DNA from: an uncultured Lachnospiraceae bacterium
Lineage (GTDB): Bacteria; Bacillota; Clostridia; Lachnospirales; Lachnospiraceae
DNA length: 47,529 nucleotides
NCBI GenBank assembly: GCA_910578115.1
Contig: CAJTPO010000034.1
Span: 1 to 47,529, forward strand
Direction of reading: 5' to 3'
Within the stretch, counting starts at the first letter, position 1; each line of letters opens with the position of its first letter. Made by a program: the position numbers and the translations under genes. The notes under the pieces are model-generated. The model saw only the letters and a program-made list of their open reading frames with translations. It did no database searches and was not told the origin of the DNA. Of this stretch, positions 22,839 through 32,955 are shown piece after piece.

Positions 22839-25800
22839 CTAACGCTTTACCGTTACTTTAATACTGGTCTTGACATCCTTCGTAATACCGTCTCTGCCTT
22901 TCAGCTGCACCGTGACAGGAATCGTATAAGTCCTGCCTTTTGCTCCCGTAACTGTCAGTACGCCATCCCGGTCTGTGATCCTTACCAGAGCCGATATACT
23001 GGAGCTGTTATAAGAGCTGCTGGACGCAACCGTTATATCCGGTCTGCCATCTTTATTGCAGTCCAGGCTTCCTTCTACCTTAAGGATTCTGTAATCCCCT
23101 CCCAGAGCATACAGACTATATGATCTGCTTACAGCATCTGCCGCCGCATACAACGTCTGATTATTGTTGGAAACTCTGACTTTCGCCGATGTCTGCTTCG
23201 GTTTTACCGTGAACGGCGCTCCTGTTACGGTAAAGGTATCGCCGTCACTCATTCTCAGCGTAAATCTGATTGCCAGTTTGTACTTCTGTCCCGCCTTCAA
23301 TTCACTCTCATTGGCAATCGTCAATCTCTGATGATAATATTGTGTATTATAATGTAAATTAAAATACCCGCTGTATTCCCCGACCAGTTCGCTGTCTATC
23401 ACTTCAAAATAATTGCCAATATTTTTAAATGTCGTATCCAGCCTGATATAATTACCATTTATGTAATAATCATCAACAGCTTTCGTCAGATCAAGACTCC
23501 TCGTCGCCTTCGTCTTCGCAGTGATCTCTTTATCCGTCACCATGATCTTCAGACTCAGCTTCTTTGACTGGATCCGATTACCGTCAGCATCCACATAACA
23601 CGGGATCACGATATAATTATAGGTACCGTTCGCAATTGCCGACTGTTTCATCGTACTCGCCCGGTTTTCCGTTATTACGATCCGCGAAGCATCGCTGCCG
23701 TCCTGTCTGATCTCCAGCAGATCTTCATCCAGCAGCTTCTGCGCTCTCGCATCCTTACCCTGGATAACGATATCTGTACAGGAAAGCGCTGCTGAATGGG
23801 CCCCCTTCAATCTGACATTGGTCACCATAGTTCCCATACGATTTGTATTCATCGTCAGCTTCGTGGAAGACAGATACGGTACAGGCGCCGCAAGTTTGAT
23901 CGTATGCGTGGCATTCAGAGATTCCCTCCAGTCATCCCCGCTGATCGTCACGGTAAATTTCTCACTTCCACTTGTCTTGCTGCCGGTATATGTATAAGAC
24001 GTGGACCTGTGTGAGGCAAACCTTACATCGTCATTGCTGCATACCAGCTCGTTATAAATGTATTTCGGATCAGAACCGGAATAACTGTCCGAACTATAAT
24101 TCAAATATCTTCCCTCTGTCTTATTTTTCAGGTCAAAATATCCGCTTTTCTTGCCGGGCACTGCCGGAATCAGCGTAACGGATGGGTCATCTGTGACAAC
24201 AGTCGGTTTCTTATAATTCCACTTTAACGAAGTACTCACAATGTTCGGTTGCTTATAGCCGCCCAGCTGCACCTCGACTTTTCCGCTTACGATCCCGGCA
24301 TCCACAGGTTTCTTATCTGCTGTAAGCTGAATATCCTCCTGCATAAAGTAGTACCGCACTGCATTCTTTGGCCGACTCGTGTAATCATAGCTGTAAGACG
24401 TTGTTCCTTCACTGGTATAACCATTGTTATCGCCGCTGCTGTTGTCTGTCCATTTCACACTGTCGATACTATAATAATTTCCCTTGACCGCAATGTCTAA
24501 CGAACCAGGATCTGAACGGTAAAACAGATTCGATATTCTTACAGACCTGGCCGTTACTGTCGCCTGCTGATCGACTACCGTTACCTTCAGCGGGTAGACA
24601 TAAGGCGTATCCCTGAAACTTGTCTTAACCCCCAGATAACAGCTTCCCTCACCGGTCTTTGTCTCCGCTGTCGGACAGATGACCCAGCTGTGCTGCGCAC
24701 TTCCTCTGACCGCATTCAGCCCGGTGTATGGCTTTGCTGCATCCGCATCCGCATACAGACTGACATTCTGAATTCCCTCTCCGTATACGGGAATCACCTC
24801 GACAGCTCCTGATGACCATGAAGCAAGATTAAGTCCCTTATTCGTACCATAATCATACGCCAGATTCACCTTCACATTGTCTCTGTTCACACGCGGTGCA
24901 TGATTCTGGATCTCAACCTTCAATTCCGCCATATGCCCGGCCGTATCCTTCACCCTGGCGGTCAGGATCGTGTGGCCTTCACCGATGATCTTCACTTCCG
25001 CAGAACGGGTGTCGGAGGATGGCGTTACTGTCGCCACTTTCTTATCCGACATGCTCCAGACAAGCTTCGTCACGTCAAACTTCTCTTCATTCGCCAGATT
25101 TCTGTCAAACAGCTCTGCCCTGACTTTGAAGCTTTCCACATCAGTCTTCCTGTCATAATCCACGATCAGCCTGTCACCGTCCAGCCGTATGCCATCCTTG
25201 ACAGGTTCTTCCAGTGTCAGCCTGATATAAGCCTGATCATCTTCCACTGCCTTTATCTTGTAAGTTGTCTTCGCAAGGATTTTTTCATTGCTGTTGTTCT
25301 TATCCTTTACCTTAATGGCTGGAGTTAATGTATAATTACCTGCCTTTGTCGCCGTAATACTGAATGTCCGCAGAAGTCTGCCGGTATCTGTCGTGAATTC
25401 ATGCTTTTTCACCACAATGTTCGCCGGTGCTTCTACGTCTACATCATAAAAGTAGTTAGTCTCCTCATTACAATTAAGAGAGCCATAGTACAGAGATTCT
25501 GCGGTCAACGTGATCGAATCGGATTCTGCAGTCGGGTTCTGCTCCGCATCCACACTGCCAACCTCTACGACCTGATTATGTCCAGCCTCTGCATCCTCAT
25601 ATACTGACAGCCCGGTCACTTTGGCAATATATACATTGACCGTCGACTCTTCCGGATAATGATCGCTTCCCGTGTAAACGGCTTCAAACGGATAGTACTC
25701 CTTATTCACCCCATTGATCACAAGCGGCGTATCCGGCTCTTTCCACTTCCAGCCTTTCCATGCTTCTTCATCCGGAAACTTCACATCACCGATCTTACTG

Positions 25801-28800
25801 CTGATATCCGCCAGCGCATAGACAGGAGTCGCATTCTCCAGATCAGCCGAAGCCAGCGTCTTAATATGCAGTGTCACCTGACAGATGTCCTTCGTGTAAG
25901 GCGCATCTCCGGCTTCCTTCGGTGACACACTAAGGGTCACATCTCCGGCTTTCAGCGGTGTGAGATTGCCCAATTCATCCACGGTCGCAATGTCCGTTTT
26001 GTCAATCGCCCAATTGAAATCACTCTTGTCAAATACCGGATTCTTCGGAACGATCTCTCCCTCCGTACTGTAACTGATTCCGGAAGTATACGCCAGCGTG
26101 TATTCCTTCTCCGCATTCCGTACTGCCGCATACGCTTCATAACCGTCAGCCGCAGTAAATCCTGTCACCGCAAATCCTTTACCCGGTGTCGATCCTGCCG
26201 TAACCTGCAAATACAGTTTCACCTGATCTTCTGTCTCAAATACCAGTTTTGTACTTCCGGTATTGTTAACCGTAATCGCACCTTCGCTCTCATTCCAGGA
26301 AGCAACCGCTTCATTGTCCGATAAAACATGAAAGCTTACTTCTGTCGGATTACCATTCTCTATTTTACATACGGTATAATCGCTGTACTTTCCGCCTTTG
26401 ACAGCATTCAGCTCCGGATCAGCAAGCAGTTGTACACCTGCTGCTTCCTTTTTCGCGATCTGGTAATTCCCTACCACTACTTCGCAGACAGCGAAAGCTT
26501 CCGCATTATAACTTGAAGTTACTTTGACCGTCGCCGTGCCTGGAGCCACAGCCGTCACCCTGCCACCTGATACGGTTACAATCTTCTCGTCACTGCTCTC
26601 CCATGTGAAGCCTGCAGACGCTTTGGCCGGATTCACCGCAGCTTTCAAAGTCTCATAGCCATATCCTCTGATACCGCTGTAAGATACATTCGCATTCAAG
26701 AACAACTTCGTCTGTGAAAGCTTGACCAAAGTCGGTTTGACAACCGCAGTGCCTGATGCCGCAATCTCAAATTCACCGATCTCTGTCCTGTATTCCGGTT
26801 TCATCACTTCATCCGGCTCATCACATGCATACTGATTCTCGGACAACACTGCCGCGAACTCATATGCGGTATTCTTTATCAGGCCTGAAATCGTTACACT
26901 GCACTCCTTCGTCTGTACTCTGGATGCATTGACAACACGCTCAGCCTTCGTATAATCTGTTGTGCCCTTTTTCCTGTAGTAGAAATGCACATATGACGAT
27001 GAATACTCTATATTTCCTTCAAAAAGTGCACTTAAAGTCGCACTCGTCCCCTTTACCACGGCTTTCGGATTCGATACCTTACGCTGATCCTCCAGTGTGG
27101 TAAAGGTTATGGTCTGTGGATGCTTTAATTCATCTCTGGAAACACTTCCCGAATCTCCGAATCCCACCACCAGTTCATATTCTGTCTTTTCTGCCAGTCC
27201 TTTGACAACTGCTGTTCCACTCGTATTCTGGTCGTCTATTTCCAGTGACAGTTTTCTGGTCCATGCACCGTCTGGATCTGCCTTCTTACTGACATATCCG
27301 ACCAGGTAGCCATGGCCTGCATTTTCCATACCGCTGAGTTTATAACCAACGTCAGCGGATAGAATCTTCGCTGTAGTTCCGGTCATTTCCAGCCTGCGGG
27401 TATCCGCATAAGTCGTGAAAGTTCCTTCAACCGTTCTCTTAAGAGTCCCGACCGCTGCACTGCTCTTTCCAAGCCCTATCCGGTATTCATAGGACGTCTG
27501 CTCCTGCAGCCCATTCAATTCAATCGTGCCGGATGTATTATATATCGTCTTCCTGCTCTTTAATTCCCATTTCCCGGCTGCTCCGTTCTGGTTTGTTCTG
27601 ACATAGACATAGACATAATCATAACCTGCATTTTCCGTATTGTACAAAATATAATCCATTCTGGCGGAAGTCATCATGACTCTCTCTGAAGTAATCTTTA
27701 TCTCACTCTCATCACTTCTGGTCTTGAAGCTGCCCGTTACCGAATGTTTCAGCTTAGACAATGCCGTATCATATGAACTTCCGATTCCAATCGTATATTC
27801 ATAATTGGTATTCTCTTTCAAATCATTCAGCTCAAATTTCCTGTAATTTCCATTTACTGCACTTCTATAACCACCCGATATCCATGCAGTAGAATTATCT
27901 GCTTTCAGTTCTCTGTAATAACACAGGATATAGTCCTTCGTCTGTTCTCCAAATCCACTGGTCGCATACTCAATCGATGCATAAACAATAAAAGGATTGA
28001 CGGATGTCACCTTCACTGCCCGCTGGTCTGCCGGTGTCGTAAAGGTTGTCTTCGCATATTCTATTTCACCGTTGTAATCCCGCAAAGACAGCTCATAACG
28101 CGTATCTGCCGTTAAATTATCAAGCGTTATTGCAGCACTGTAATTATTATAGGATGACAGATAATATGAATTACCTTCTGTATATTTTGTATCATTCTCT
28201 GCTTTCAAATATCTATATAAAGATATACTGCGGCCATTCGCCTTCATGTTTACAACATCAGCTGCATCCAGCGTCACCTTGTATTCCTGATAATTGCAAA
28301 GATCGACCTCTTTCTCCAGTATCACTTTAGCTGTTGCAGTGTGGATGGTTTCATAGATGCAGCATTCTGCACTACTCTCAGAAACATACGCAGACTTGCC
28401 CAGCATCCATCGCAGCGTATAGTCAGTATCCGGCTTCAACCATGTAGAAGCTCTCTCGGCAGAAGAAACCGTCGCTTGATACCCATTATCCACATTCAAT
28501 TCAACAGAAGAACCCAGATTGTTATAGTAACCTGAATCATTCATATACTGTAACTGCAGATAATAGCTTCCCTCAGGCTGTTGGGCCCCATCCGCCGTCT
28601 CCATCCGATATGTACGCACTACATCATATGGGCCGACATAGTCCGTTGCGGAGTCTTCTACCCTTGCCAGAGCTGCACCGGATACCGTTTCCAGTTTTAA
28701 GGTCTGCTCCTTCGTGACTCCTCCAACATACAGCAGGAAATCATAGGCTGCTCCTGCACTCATACCATTAATAGATCCGTTTGCACTGCTGTCATAGCCG

Positions 28801-30770
28801 TAAGCATATATCGACTGATATTTCTGTGTTCCTGACGGTCTGTAGAATACAGCTGCTTTTATAGAAGATGCATCAGCTATCTGCACTGCATAATTCACCC
28901 GTGTTTTTATCGACTCATCCTGTTCCACGGTAAAGGTAATCTTTGACGGATCAACTGATGCCCTGTCCGGCGCCTTGACTGTAATCACCTCCGGTGAAGA
29001 AGTCACGTGATCCTCTGAAAAATCCAGGCATATCTCCACCCGATACTCTTCTCCCGGACGCAGGAAAATGCCATCCTGCATCAAGTCAATCTCTACGGAC
29101 ACAGGCTGTCCGGTACTCCAGCTCTGCAGGTCCACATACCTGCTTTCGTCAAACACCTTATTCATGGAATCCGTGAATTTATATTTCAGCCTTGCATAAG
29201 ACTCGGTGCCGTTATATTGAAGTTTGGTCTCTACCGTCATCGTAGCAAAGTCATCTGAGATCACAGCAGACAACTCACTGGTAGATACCTCCACTTTATC
29301 ACCGGTAGTCGCATACTCTGCCGTATACAGCAATTCATTATCTGCAGTGTCCCGGAATTCAAAAATATATTTTGTTCCTGCTTTCAGATTTGAAAAACTA
29401 TGCTCTCTCCACCCAGAAACTCCCGTTTGCAGCTTTGATTCAGGATCTCCTTCCGGAAAATACCATAGTTGTAATGAATCATTGGTGTCTGCAACCTCAA
29501 TATCCAGTTTAATCCGCTGATCCTCCAGCACGGCATCATGTATATAGACTACATTATCGGTATCGGCTGTCATTGTAGTCACCGTATCCATACCGGAAAG
29601 CAGCGCTATGAACTTTCCACCATAGGAACTATCCTGTGTAACTGCGTACACAGTCTCATAGGTTTTCCCCGATGACAAAACATCTGACAGGATACTGTTT
29701 TTTGAACTTCCTACCTGCATGCTTGAACGATTATGATCGGCTGATGAATGATCCGCAGGGCAATAATAAGGTGATATGTAGTAATTCCCGCTGCCAGTCG
29801 TTTGCTGTGCTTCAAATTTAAAACGCTTATAGCCTGCCACAACACCTATATTGATAACGTCTCCGCCCGGTAATGATGCATTATAGCTCCCATCCTCTGC
29901 CTTGATAAGAGAGGTCTCGCCTGCAACTTTCAGAATATAAGCCTCGTCCTGGGCATTTTCCGTATATGTCTCGATATATAAGCGATCTCCCTGATTCATA
30001 TAATCAGTCTTAACATTCAAATACTGATAACTGTTTAGGATACCATTATATTTAATCTCATCGCGATGCTCATCATATATCTGAAACCAGGTAGTATAAC
30101 CGGAAGATTTCTCCTCCGTATAAAACACATACCTCCCACTTGCCGGGGCTGTAAAGGAATATCCGGCTGCGTTTTCGTACCCATAAGGAGCAGTAATCTG
30201 CACTCCATTCCCGGAAGCCACTTCATACGAAATTTCCGTCACTTCATCTGACTTTGCTTCCATGCCTGCAGCTGTAAACGTCTCCGGCACATCATTTGAC
30301 GAAACTGACTCCGTAGTTTCTACCTCTAAGACATCTTCAAAATCAGAGTCTTCTTCCGGTATATCCTCTTCGTCACTCTCATCTTCTTCACTATCTTCTT
30401 CCACTGAAGAATCCGGAGCATCTTCCTCTTCCCCAACATCAGTGTCCGTGGTGTCTGAGGGCTCCTGCTCGTCTGTACCCTCCCCTGCTTCATCTGATGG
30501 TACATCACCTTCGTTTTCACCATCACTCCCGCCTGACGGATCCGGATTCTCTGTCCCGTCACCCGGCTGGTCTGATAAATTGTCTTCTTCGTCATCATCG
30601 ATCTCATCCGAAGGAGCACTTTCATTTCCGGTATTGCCTGTTTCACCCGGTATCACATCACCATTTTCGGAATTACCCGTTTCATCCGATGGTCCGTCCA
30701 CACTTCCTTCTTCTTCGGTTTCGTCTGCAGGATTCGCCTCATCTCCTGAGCCATTCTCTCCACCCGTCAA
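22839..30770 (-). CDS. Body of a giant Ig/FN3-type secreted protein (out of frame with its signal peptide)
   Basis: This open frame gives 2,643 residues from a TTG at 30770; the frame is in fact open back to the G-run at 30808-30816. Residues 1-170 are an acidic Asp/Glu/Ser/Gly linker. About 185-285 resembles a bacterial pre-peptidase C-terminal domain (YSFTAPASGRYVFYTE). From about 420 to 1330 come repeated FN3-like modules of about 105 residues, each opening with DxR or DES followed by a beta strand. A Big_2 Ig-like domain is near 1345-1430 (FTWESSDEKIVTVSGG...VAPGTATVKV) and further Ig-like parts follow (KTDIATVDELGNLTPLKAG). There is no LPXTG motif; the end is VTVKR. The role is probably adhesion or envelope decoration, an inference. 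There is no internal signal peptide, so export depends on the upstream frame. Confidence 0.85.
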   Translation of the reverse strand: MTGGENGSGDEANPADETEEEGSVDGPSDETGNSENGDVIPGETGNTGNESAPSDEIDDDEEDNLSDQPGDGTENPDPSGGSDGENEGDVPSDEAGEGTDEQEPSDTTDTDVGEEEDAPDSSVEEDSEEDESDEEDIPEEDSDFEDVLEVETTESVSSNDVPETFTAAGMEAKSDEVTEISYEVASGNGVQITAPYGYENAAGYSFTAPASGRYVFYTEEKSSGYTTWFQIYDEHRDEIKYNGILNSYQYLNVKTDYMNQGDRLYIETYTENAQDEAYILKVAGETSLIKAEDGSYNASLPGGDVINIGVVAGYKRFKFEAQQTTGSGNYYISPYYCPADHSSADHNRSSMQVGSSKNSILSDVLSSGKTYETVYAVTQDSSYGGKFIALLSGMDTVTTMTADTDNVVYIHDAVLEDQRIKLDIEVADTNDSLQLWYFPEGDPESKLQTGVSGWREHSFSNLKAGTKYIFEFRDTADNELLYTAEYATTGDKVEVSTSELSAVISDDFATMTVETKLQYNGTESYARLKYKFTDSMNKVFDESRYVDLQSWSTGQPVSVEIDLMQDGIFLRPGEEYRVEICLDFSEDHVTSSPEVITVKAPDRASVDPSKITFTVEQDESIKTRVNYAVQIADASSIKAAVFYRPSGTQKYQSIYAYGYDSSANGSINGMSAGAAYDFLLYVGGVTKEQTLKLETVSGAALARVEDSATDYVGPYDVVRTYRMETADGAQQPEGSYYLQLQYMNDSGYYNNLGSSVELNVDNGYQATVSSAERASTWLKPDTDYTLRWMLGKSAYVSESSAECCIYETIHTATAKVILEKEVDLCNYQEYKVTLDAADVVNMKANGRSISLYRYLKAENDTKYTEGNSYYLSSYNNYSAAITLDNLTADTRYELSLRDYNGEIEYAKTTFTTPADQRAVKVTSVNPFIVYASIEYATSGFGEQTKDYILCYYRELKADNSTAWISGGYRSAVNGNYRKFELNDLKENTNYEYTIGIGSSYDTALSKLKHSVTGSFKTRSDESEIKITSERVMMTSARMDYILYNTENAGYDYVYVYVRTNQNGAAGKWELKSRKTIYNTSGTIELNGLQEQTSYEYRIGLGKSSAAVGTLKRTVEGTFTTYADTRRLEMTGTTAKILSADVGYKLSGMENAGHGYLVGYVSKKADPDGAWTRKLSLEIDDQNTSGTAVVKGLAEKTEYELVVGFGDSGSVSRDELKHPQTITFTTLEDQRKVSNPKAVVKGTSATLSALFEGNIEYSSSYVHFYYRKKGTTDYTKAERVVNASRVQTKECSVTISGLIKNTAYEFAAVLSENQYACDEPDEVMKPEYRTEIGEFEIAASGTAVVKPTLVKLSQTKLFLNANVSYSGIRGYGYETLKAAVNPAKASAGFTWESSDEKIVTVSGGRVTAVAPGTATVKVTSSYNAEAFAVCEVVVGNYQIAKKEAAGVQLLADPELNAVKGGKYSDYTVCKIENGNPTEVSFHVLSDNEAVASWNESEGAITVNNTGSTKLVFETEDQVKLYLQVTAGSTPGKGFAVTGFTAADGYEAYAAVRNAEKEYTLAYTSGISYSTEGEIVPKNPVFDKSDFNWAIDKTDIATVDELGNLTPLKAGDVTLSVSPKEAGDAPYTKDICQVTLHIKTLASADLENATPVYALADISSKIGDVKFPDEEAWKGWKWKEPDTPLVINGVNKEYYPFEAVYTGSDHYPEESTVNVYIAKVTGLSVYEDAEAGHNQVVEVGSVDAEQNPTAESDSITLTAESLYYGSLNCNEETNYFYDVDVEAPANIVVKKHEFTTDTGRLLRTFSITATKAGNYTLTPAIKVKDKNNSNEKILAKTTYKIKAVEDDQAYIRLTLEEPVKDGIRLDGDRLIVDYDRKTDVESFKVRAELFDRNLANEEKFDVTKLVWSMSDKKVATVTPSSDTRSAEVKIIGEGHTILTARVKDTAGHMAELKVEIQNHAPRVNRDNVKVNLAYDYGTNKGLNLASWSSGAVEVIPVYGEGIQNVSLYADADAAKPYTGLNAVRGSAQHSWVICPTAETKTGEGSCYLGVKTSFRDTPYVYPLKVTVVDQQATVTARSVRISNLFYRSDPGSLDIAVKGNYYSIDSVKWTDNSSGDNNGYTSEGTTSYSYDYTSRPKNAVRYYFMQEDIQLTADKKPVDAGIVSGKVEVQLGGYKQPNIVSTSLKWNYKKPTVVTDDPSVTLIPAVPGKKSGYFDLKNKTEGRYLNYSSDSYSGSDPKYIYNELVCSNDDVRFASHRSTSYTYTGSKTSGSEKFTVTISGDDWRESLNATHTIKLAAPVPYLSSTKLTMNTNRMGTMVTNVRLKGAHSAALSCTDIVIQGKDARAQKLLDEDLLEIRQDGSDASRIVITENRASTMKQSAIANGTYNYIVIPCYVDADGNRIQSKKLSLKIMVTDKEITAKTKATRSLDLTKAVDDYYINGNYIRLDTTFKNIGNYFEVIDSELVGEYSGYFNLHYNTQYYHQRLTIANESELKAGQKYKLAIRFTLRMSDGDTFTVTGAPFTVKPKQTSAKVRVSNNNQTLYAAADAVSRSYSLYALGGDYRILKVEGSLDCNKDGRPDITVASSSSYNSSSISALVRITDRDGVLTVTGAKGRTYTIPVTVQLKGRDGITKDVKTSIKVTVKR

Positions 30771-30795
30771 ACTGTCTTCAATCTCATCTGTCTGA

Positions 30796-31005
30796 TCAGA
30801 GGTAATACCCCCCCCCTCTCAGTTTTTCGGCATCATCCTCGTTTGTGAAACCATCTGCCGTTTCACCCATTCCGGTCATTTCAAACTGCTCTGCTGCGCC
30901 GTCCATTACGACAGCATTCATATTCTGCCCTGCTGCATATGCAGTTGCCGGGGATTCCAGTACGAGAATGCCTGCCAGTGCAAAAGTCAATAGTCGTCTT
31001 AACAC
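30796..31005 (-). CDS. Signal peptide and N-terminus of the giant protein
   Basis: A 69-residue frame from GTG 31005, preceded by AGGAGGAGAGGAAGG. It starts MLRRLLTFALAGILVLESPATAYAA in effect (a basic start, a hydrophobic core and an AYAA cleavage site) and continues as an acidic segment to EKLRGGGYYL before TGA 30796-30798. The run of nine G encodes the three glycines. With 8 or 11 G the frame would continue as GGGITSDQTDEIED straight into the 2,643-residue body. As read, only this short secreted peptide is made. Confidence 0.8.
   Translation of the reverse strand: MLRRLLTFALAGILVLESPATAYAAGQNMNAVVMDGAAEQFEMTGMGETADGFTNEDDAEKLRGGGYYL
30808..30816 (-). repeat. G9 homopolymer, candidate phase-variation tract
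   Basis: Nine C on the plus strand (nine G on the sense strand) lie exactly where the signal-peptide frame and the body frame part. A change of one base less or two bases more joins them. Slipped-strand replication at such tracts switches surface proteins on and off in many bacteria; a base-count error in sequencing is the competing explanation. Confidence 0.75.
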
Positions 31006-31068
31006 CCTTCCTCTCCTCCTTCATCTGTGATTTTAATAGCTGTACAACTCCTATATGATCTATATAAA

Positions 31069-31200
31069 ATAATTGCGAACCCGTTTCCTGTTATTCTCCG
31101 CCACAGCGGCAGACAAGGCGGACGCAGCAAAAAAAACACCGCACCTGCACCCACTCGCCTCTCCGCCTGAAAAATCAACCAAAACTGAGTTCGCAATTAT
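31069..31200. mobile_element. MITE-like element with 12-bp terminal inverted repeats
   Basis: ATAATTGCGAAC (31069-31080) is the exact reverse complement of GTTCGCAATTAT (31189-31200); they bound a 132-bp segment without a gene. Inside are a CCGC/GCGG hairpin and an A8 run. It sits between oadA and the giant protein gene, close to the promoter region of the latter. I could not see a convincing target duplication, so a plain regulatory palindrome remains possible. Confidence 0.5.
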
Positions 31201-31235
31201 GAATATTAGAACTTACATCTTATCTGTAATCTTAC

Positions 31236-31275
31236 TATGAAAGTCTCTGACTTTCACAGCATGATGGTAGTTTAC
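31236..31275 (+). repeat. 78-bp repeat, unit 6 (internal deletion)
   Basis: Only the first hairpin (TGAAAGTC-TCT-GACTTTCA) and the right end (GCATGATG...GTTTAC) remain; the middle two hairpins are missing. The unit ends at the base before the oadA stop codon. Confidence 0.85.
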
Positions 31276-32697
31276 TTAGACAGGATAAGCCCCATTCTTC
31301 GTATCCGCTACATTCATGTCAACCTTCTCCTGCTGCGCCTGACGATACTTGAAGAAATCGACCGCAACCTGAGGGAACAGCGCATAGGATAATACGTCTT
31401 CATCCTGCTGCTTCCATTCCTTCATCTCGCTCTCCAGCTTATCCATCTCGTTTTCGATCAGATCTGCCGGACGACAGGTAATCCGCTTCTCACCCGGAAT
31501 AACCTTATCGATAACCGCCTGGCTCATCGGTTTGATCGTCTGACCATACTCACCACGAAGAACCGCCTTGGTCTCCTTGGTAGCCATCTTGTATCTCTCA
31601 CCCATCAATACATTGAAGACAGCCTGTGTACCAACGATCTGTGAAGAAGGTGTTACAAGCGGCGGCTCACCAAGATCCTTTCTCACTTCCGGAATCTCTC
31701 TGAGCACATCGTAGTACTTATCCTCTGCGTTCTGTTCTTTCAGCTGGCTCACCATGTTGGACAGCATGCCGCCCGGTACCTGATACAACAGCGTCTTGAT
31801 ATCCACGCCCATAACCTTCGGATTAAGCAATCCGCTTGCAAGGCACTCGTCCCTGTAAGGTCTGAAATAATCTGCAATCTCTGCCAGCAGATTCTGATCA
31901 TATCCCGTATCGTAAGGTGTACCCTTGAAGGTCTCCACCATAACCTCGGTCGCAGGCTGTGAAGTTCCCAATGCAAACGGGGAGATCGCACAGTCGATCA
32001 CATCCACGCCTGCTTCTACTGCCTTTAAGTAAGTCATGCTTGCCACACCGGAAGTATAATGTGTGTGCAGCTGAATCGGCAGCTTGGTTGCCGATTTCAT
32101 TGCCGCAATCATCTCGGAAGCCTTATAAGGAACCAGAAGACCCGCCATATCTTTGATACAAATGGAATCAGCGCCCATCTCCTCGATCTTCTTCGCCATG
32201 CCGGTCCAGTACTCCATGGTATAAGCATCACCCAATGTATAGGAAAGTGCTACCTGTGCATGACCTCTGCCTTCTCTCTGTTTGATTTTGTTGGTCGCGT
32301 TAACTGCCGCCTGCAGGTTACGCAGATCGTTCAGGCAGTCGAAGATACGGATAATATCAATACCGTTCGCGATAGACTTCTCAACAAAGCTGTCTACAAC
32401 GTCATCTGCATAAGGTCTGTATCCCAGGATATTCTGACCTCTGAAAAGCATCTGCAATTTCGTATTCTTAAAGCCGTCACGCAGCTTCCGCAGTCTGTCC
32501 CACGGATCTTCCTTCAGGAAGCGAAGAGAAGCGTCGAAAGTTGCACCGCCCCAGCATTCCACTGCATGGTAGCCGACTTTATCCATTTTCTCCACGATGG
32601 GAAGCATCATCTCTGTAGGCATTCTCGTTGCGATCAGAGACTGGTGTGCATCACGGAGAACAGTTTCCATAATTTTGATCGGTTTTTGTTCTGCCAT
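31276..32697 (-). CDS. oadA: 5S-type carboxyltransferase (oxaloacetate decarboxylase alpha / pyruvate carboxylase B type)
   Basis: A protein of 473 residues carrying the pyruvate/oxaloacetate carboxyltransferase TIM barrel: ETVLRDAHQSL near the start, ECWGGATFDASLRFL, the active-site ICIKDMAGLL with its lysine, and the metal ligands in QLHTHYTSG. The usual C-terminal biotin domain of OadA is absent; a separate biotin carrier is encoded in the same operon. That is the layout of the transcarboxylase 5S subunit as well. The ATG at 32697 is preferred; ATG 32709 directly abuts the SD. Its leader contains a 10-bp hairpin. The enzyme moves carboxyl groups between biotin and pyruvate. Confidence 0.87.
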   Translation of the reverse strand: MAEQKPIKIMETVLRDAHQSLIATRMPTEMMLPIVEKMDKVGYHAVECWGGATFDASLRFLKEDPWDRLRKLRDGFKNTKLQMLFRGQNILGYRPYADDVVDSFVEKSIANGIDIIRIFDCLNDLRNLQAAVNATNKIKQREGRGHAQVALSYTLGDAYTMEYWTGMAKKIEEMGADSICIKDMAGLLVPYKASEMIAAMKSATKLPIQLHTHYTSGVASMTYLKAVEAGVDVIDCAISPFALGTSQPATEVMVETFKGTPYDTGYDQNLLAEIADYFRPYRDECLASGLLNPKVMGVDIKTLLYQVPGGMLSNMVSQLKEQNAEDKYYDVLREIPEVRKDLGEPPLVTPSSQIVGTQAVFNVLMGERYKMATKETKAVLRGEYGQTIKPMSQAVIDKVIPGEKRITCRPADLIENEMDKLESEMKEWKQQDEDVLSYALFPQVAVDFFKYRQAQQEKVDMNVADTKNGAYPV

Positions 32698-32720
32698 TTT
32701 ATTAACCATTCCTTTCTCTC

Positions 32721-32744
32721 AGTCTGCGGATCATTCCGCAGACT
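32721..32744 (-). promoter_or_regulatory. Hairpin in the oadA leader
   Basis: AGTCTGCGGA and TCCGCAGACT pair perfectly over 10 bp around TCAT, ending about 10 bases before the AAAGGA ribosome-binding site. It could affect translation of oadA or stabilise a processed mRNA end; the leader further upstream (32760-32868) is long and non-coding. Confidence 0.5.
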
Positions 32745-32868
32745 TTCTATGAAATATGAACCCGAAATTTATAGTTAACGACATTAAAAATTTCGTTTTC
32801 GGCCCTGCGAAAGCTTCCATATATGGCTTTGGCAGGCGACGAAATCTGAAATTTGTTATGTCGTTTGC

Positions 32869-32946
32869 TGTGAAAGTCTACGACTTTCACAGCATGGATG
32901 GCCATGCGGCCCGCCCGACGGCAGGCTAAGCATGATGGAGGTTTAC
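32869..32946 (+). repeat. 78-bp three-hairpin repeat, unit 7
   Basis: A full unit with first loop TAC, lying between the oadB stop codon (9 bases away) and the oadA leader. It is inside an operon. Confidence 0.92.
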
Positions 32947-32955
32947 TATGATACC

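Noticed and set aside
22839..22960. A sortase (LPXTG) anchor or S-layer motif at the end of the giant protein.
   Set aside because: The last residues end in a beta-strand and VTVKR with no LPXTG, no hydrophobic tail and no SLH repeats.
30262..30795. A 177-residue Ser/Pro-rich frame on the plus strand.
   Set aside because: It is the antisense of the acidic Asp/Glu/Ser-rich start of the giant protein; low-complexity composition keeps all frames open. No ribosome site.
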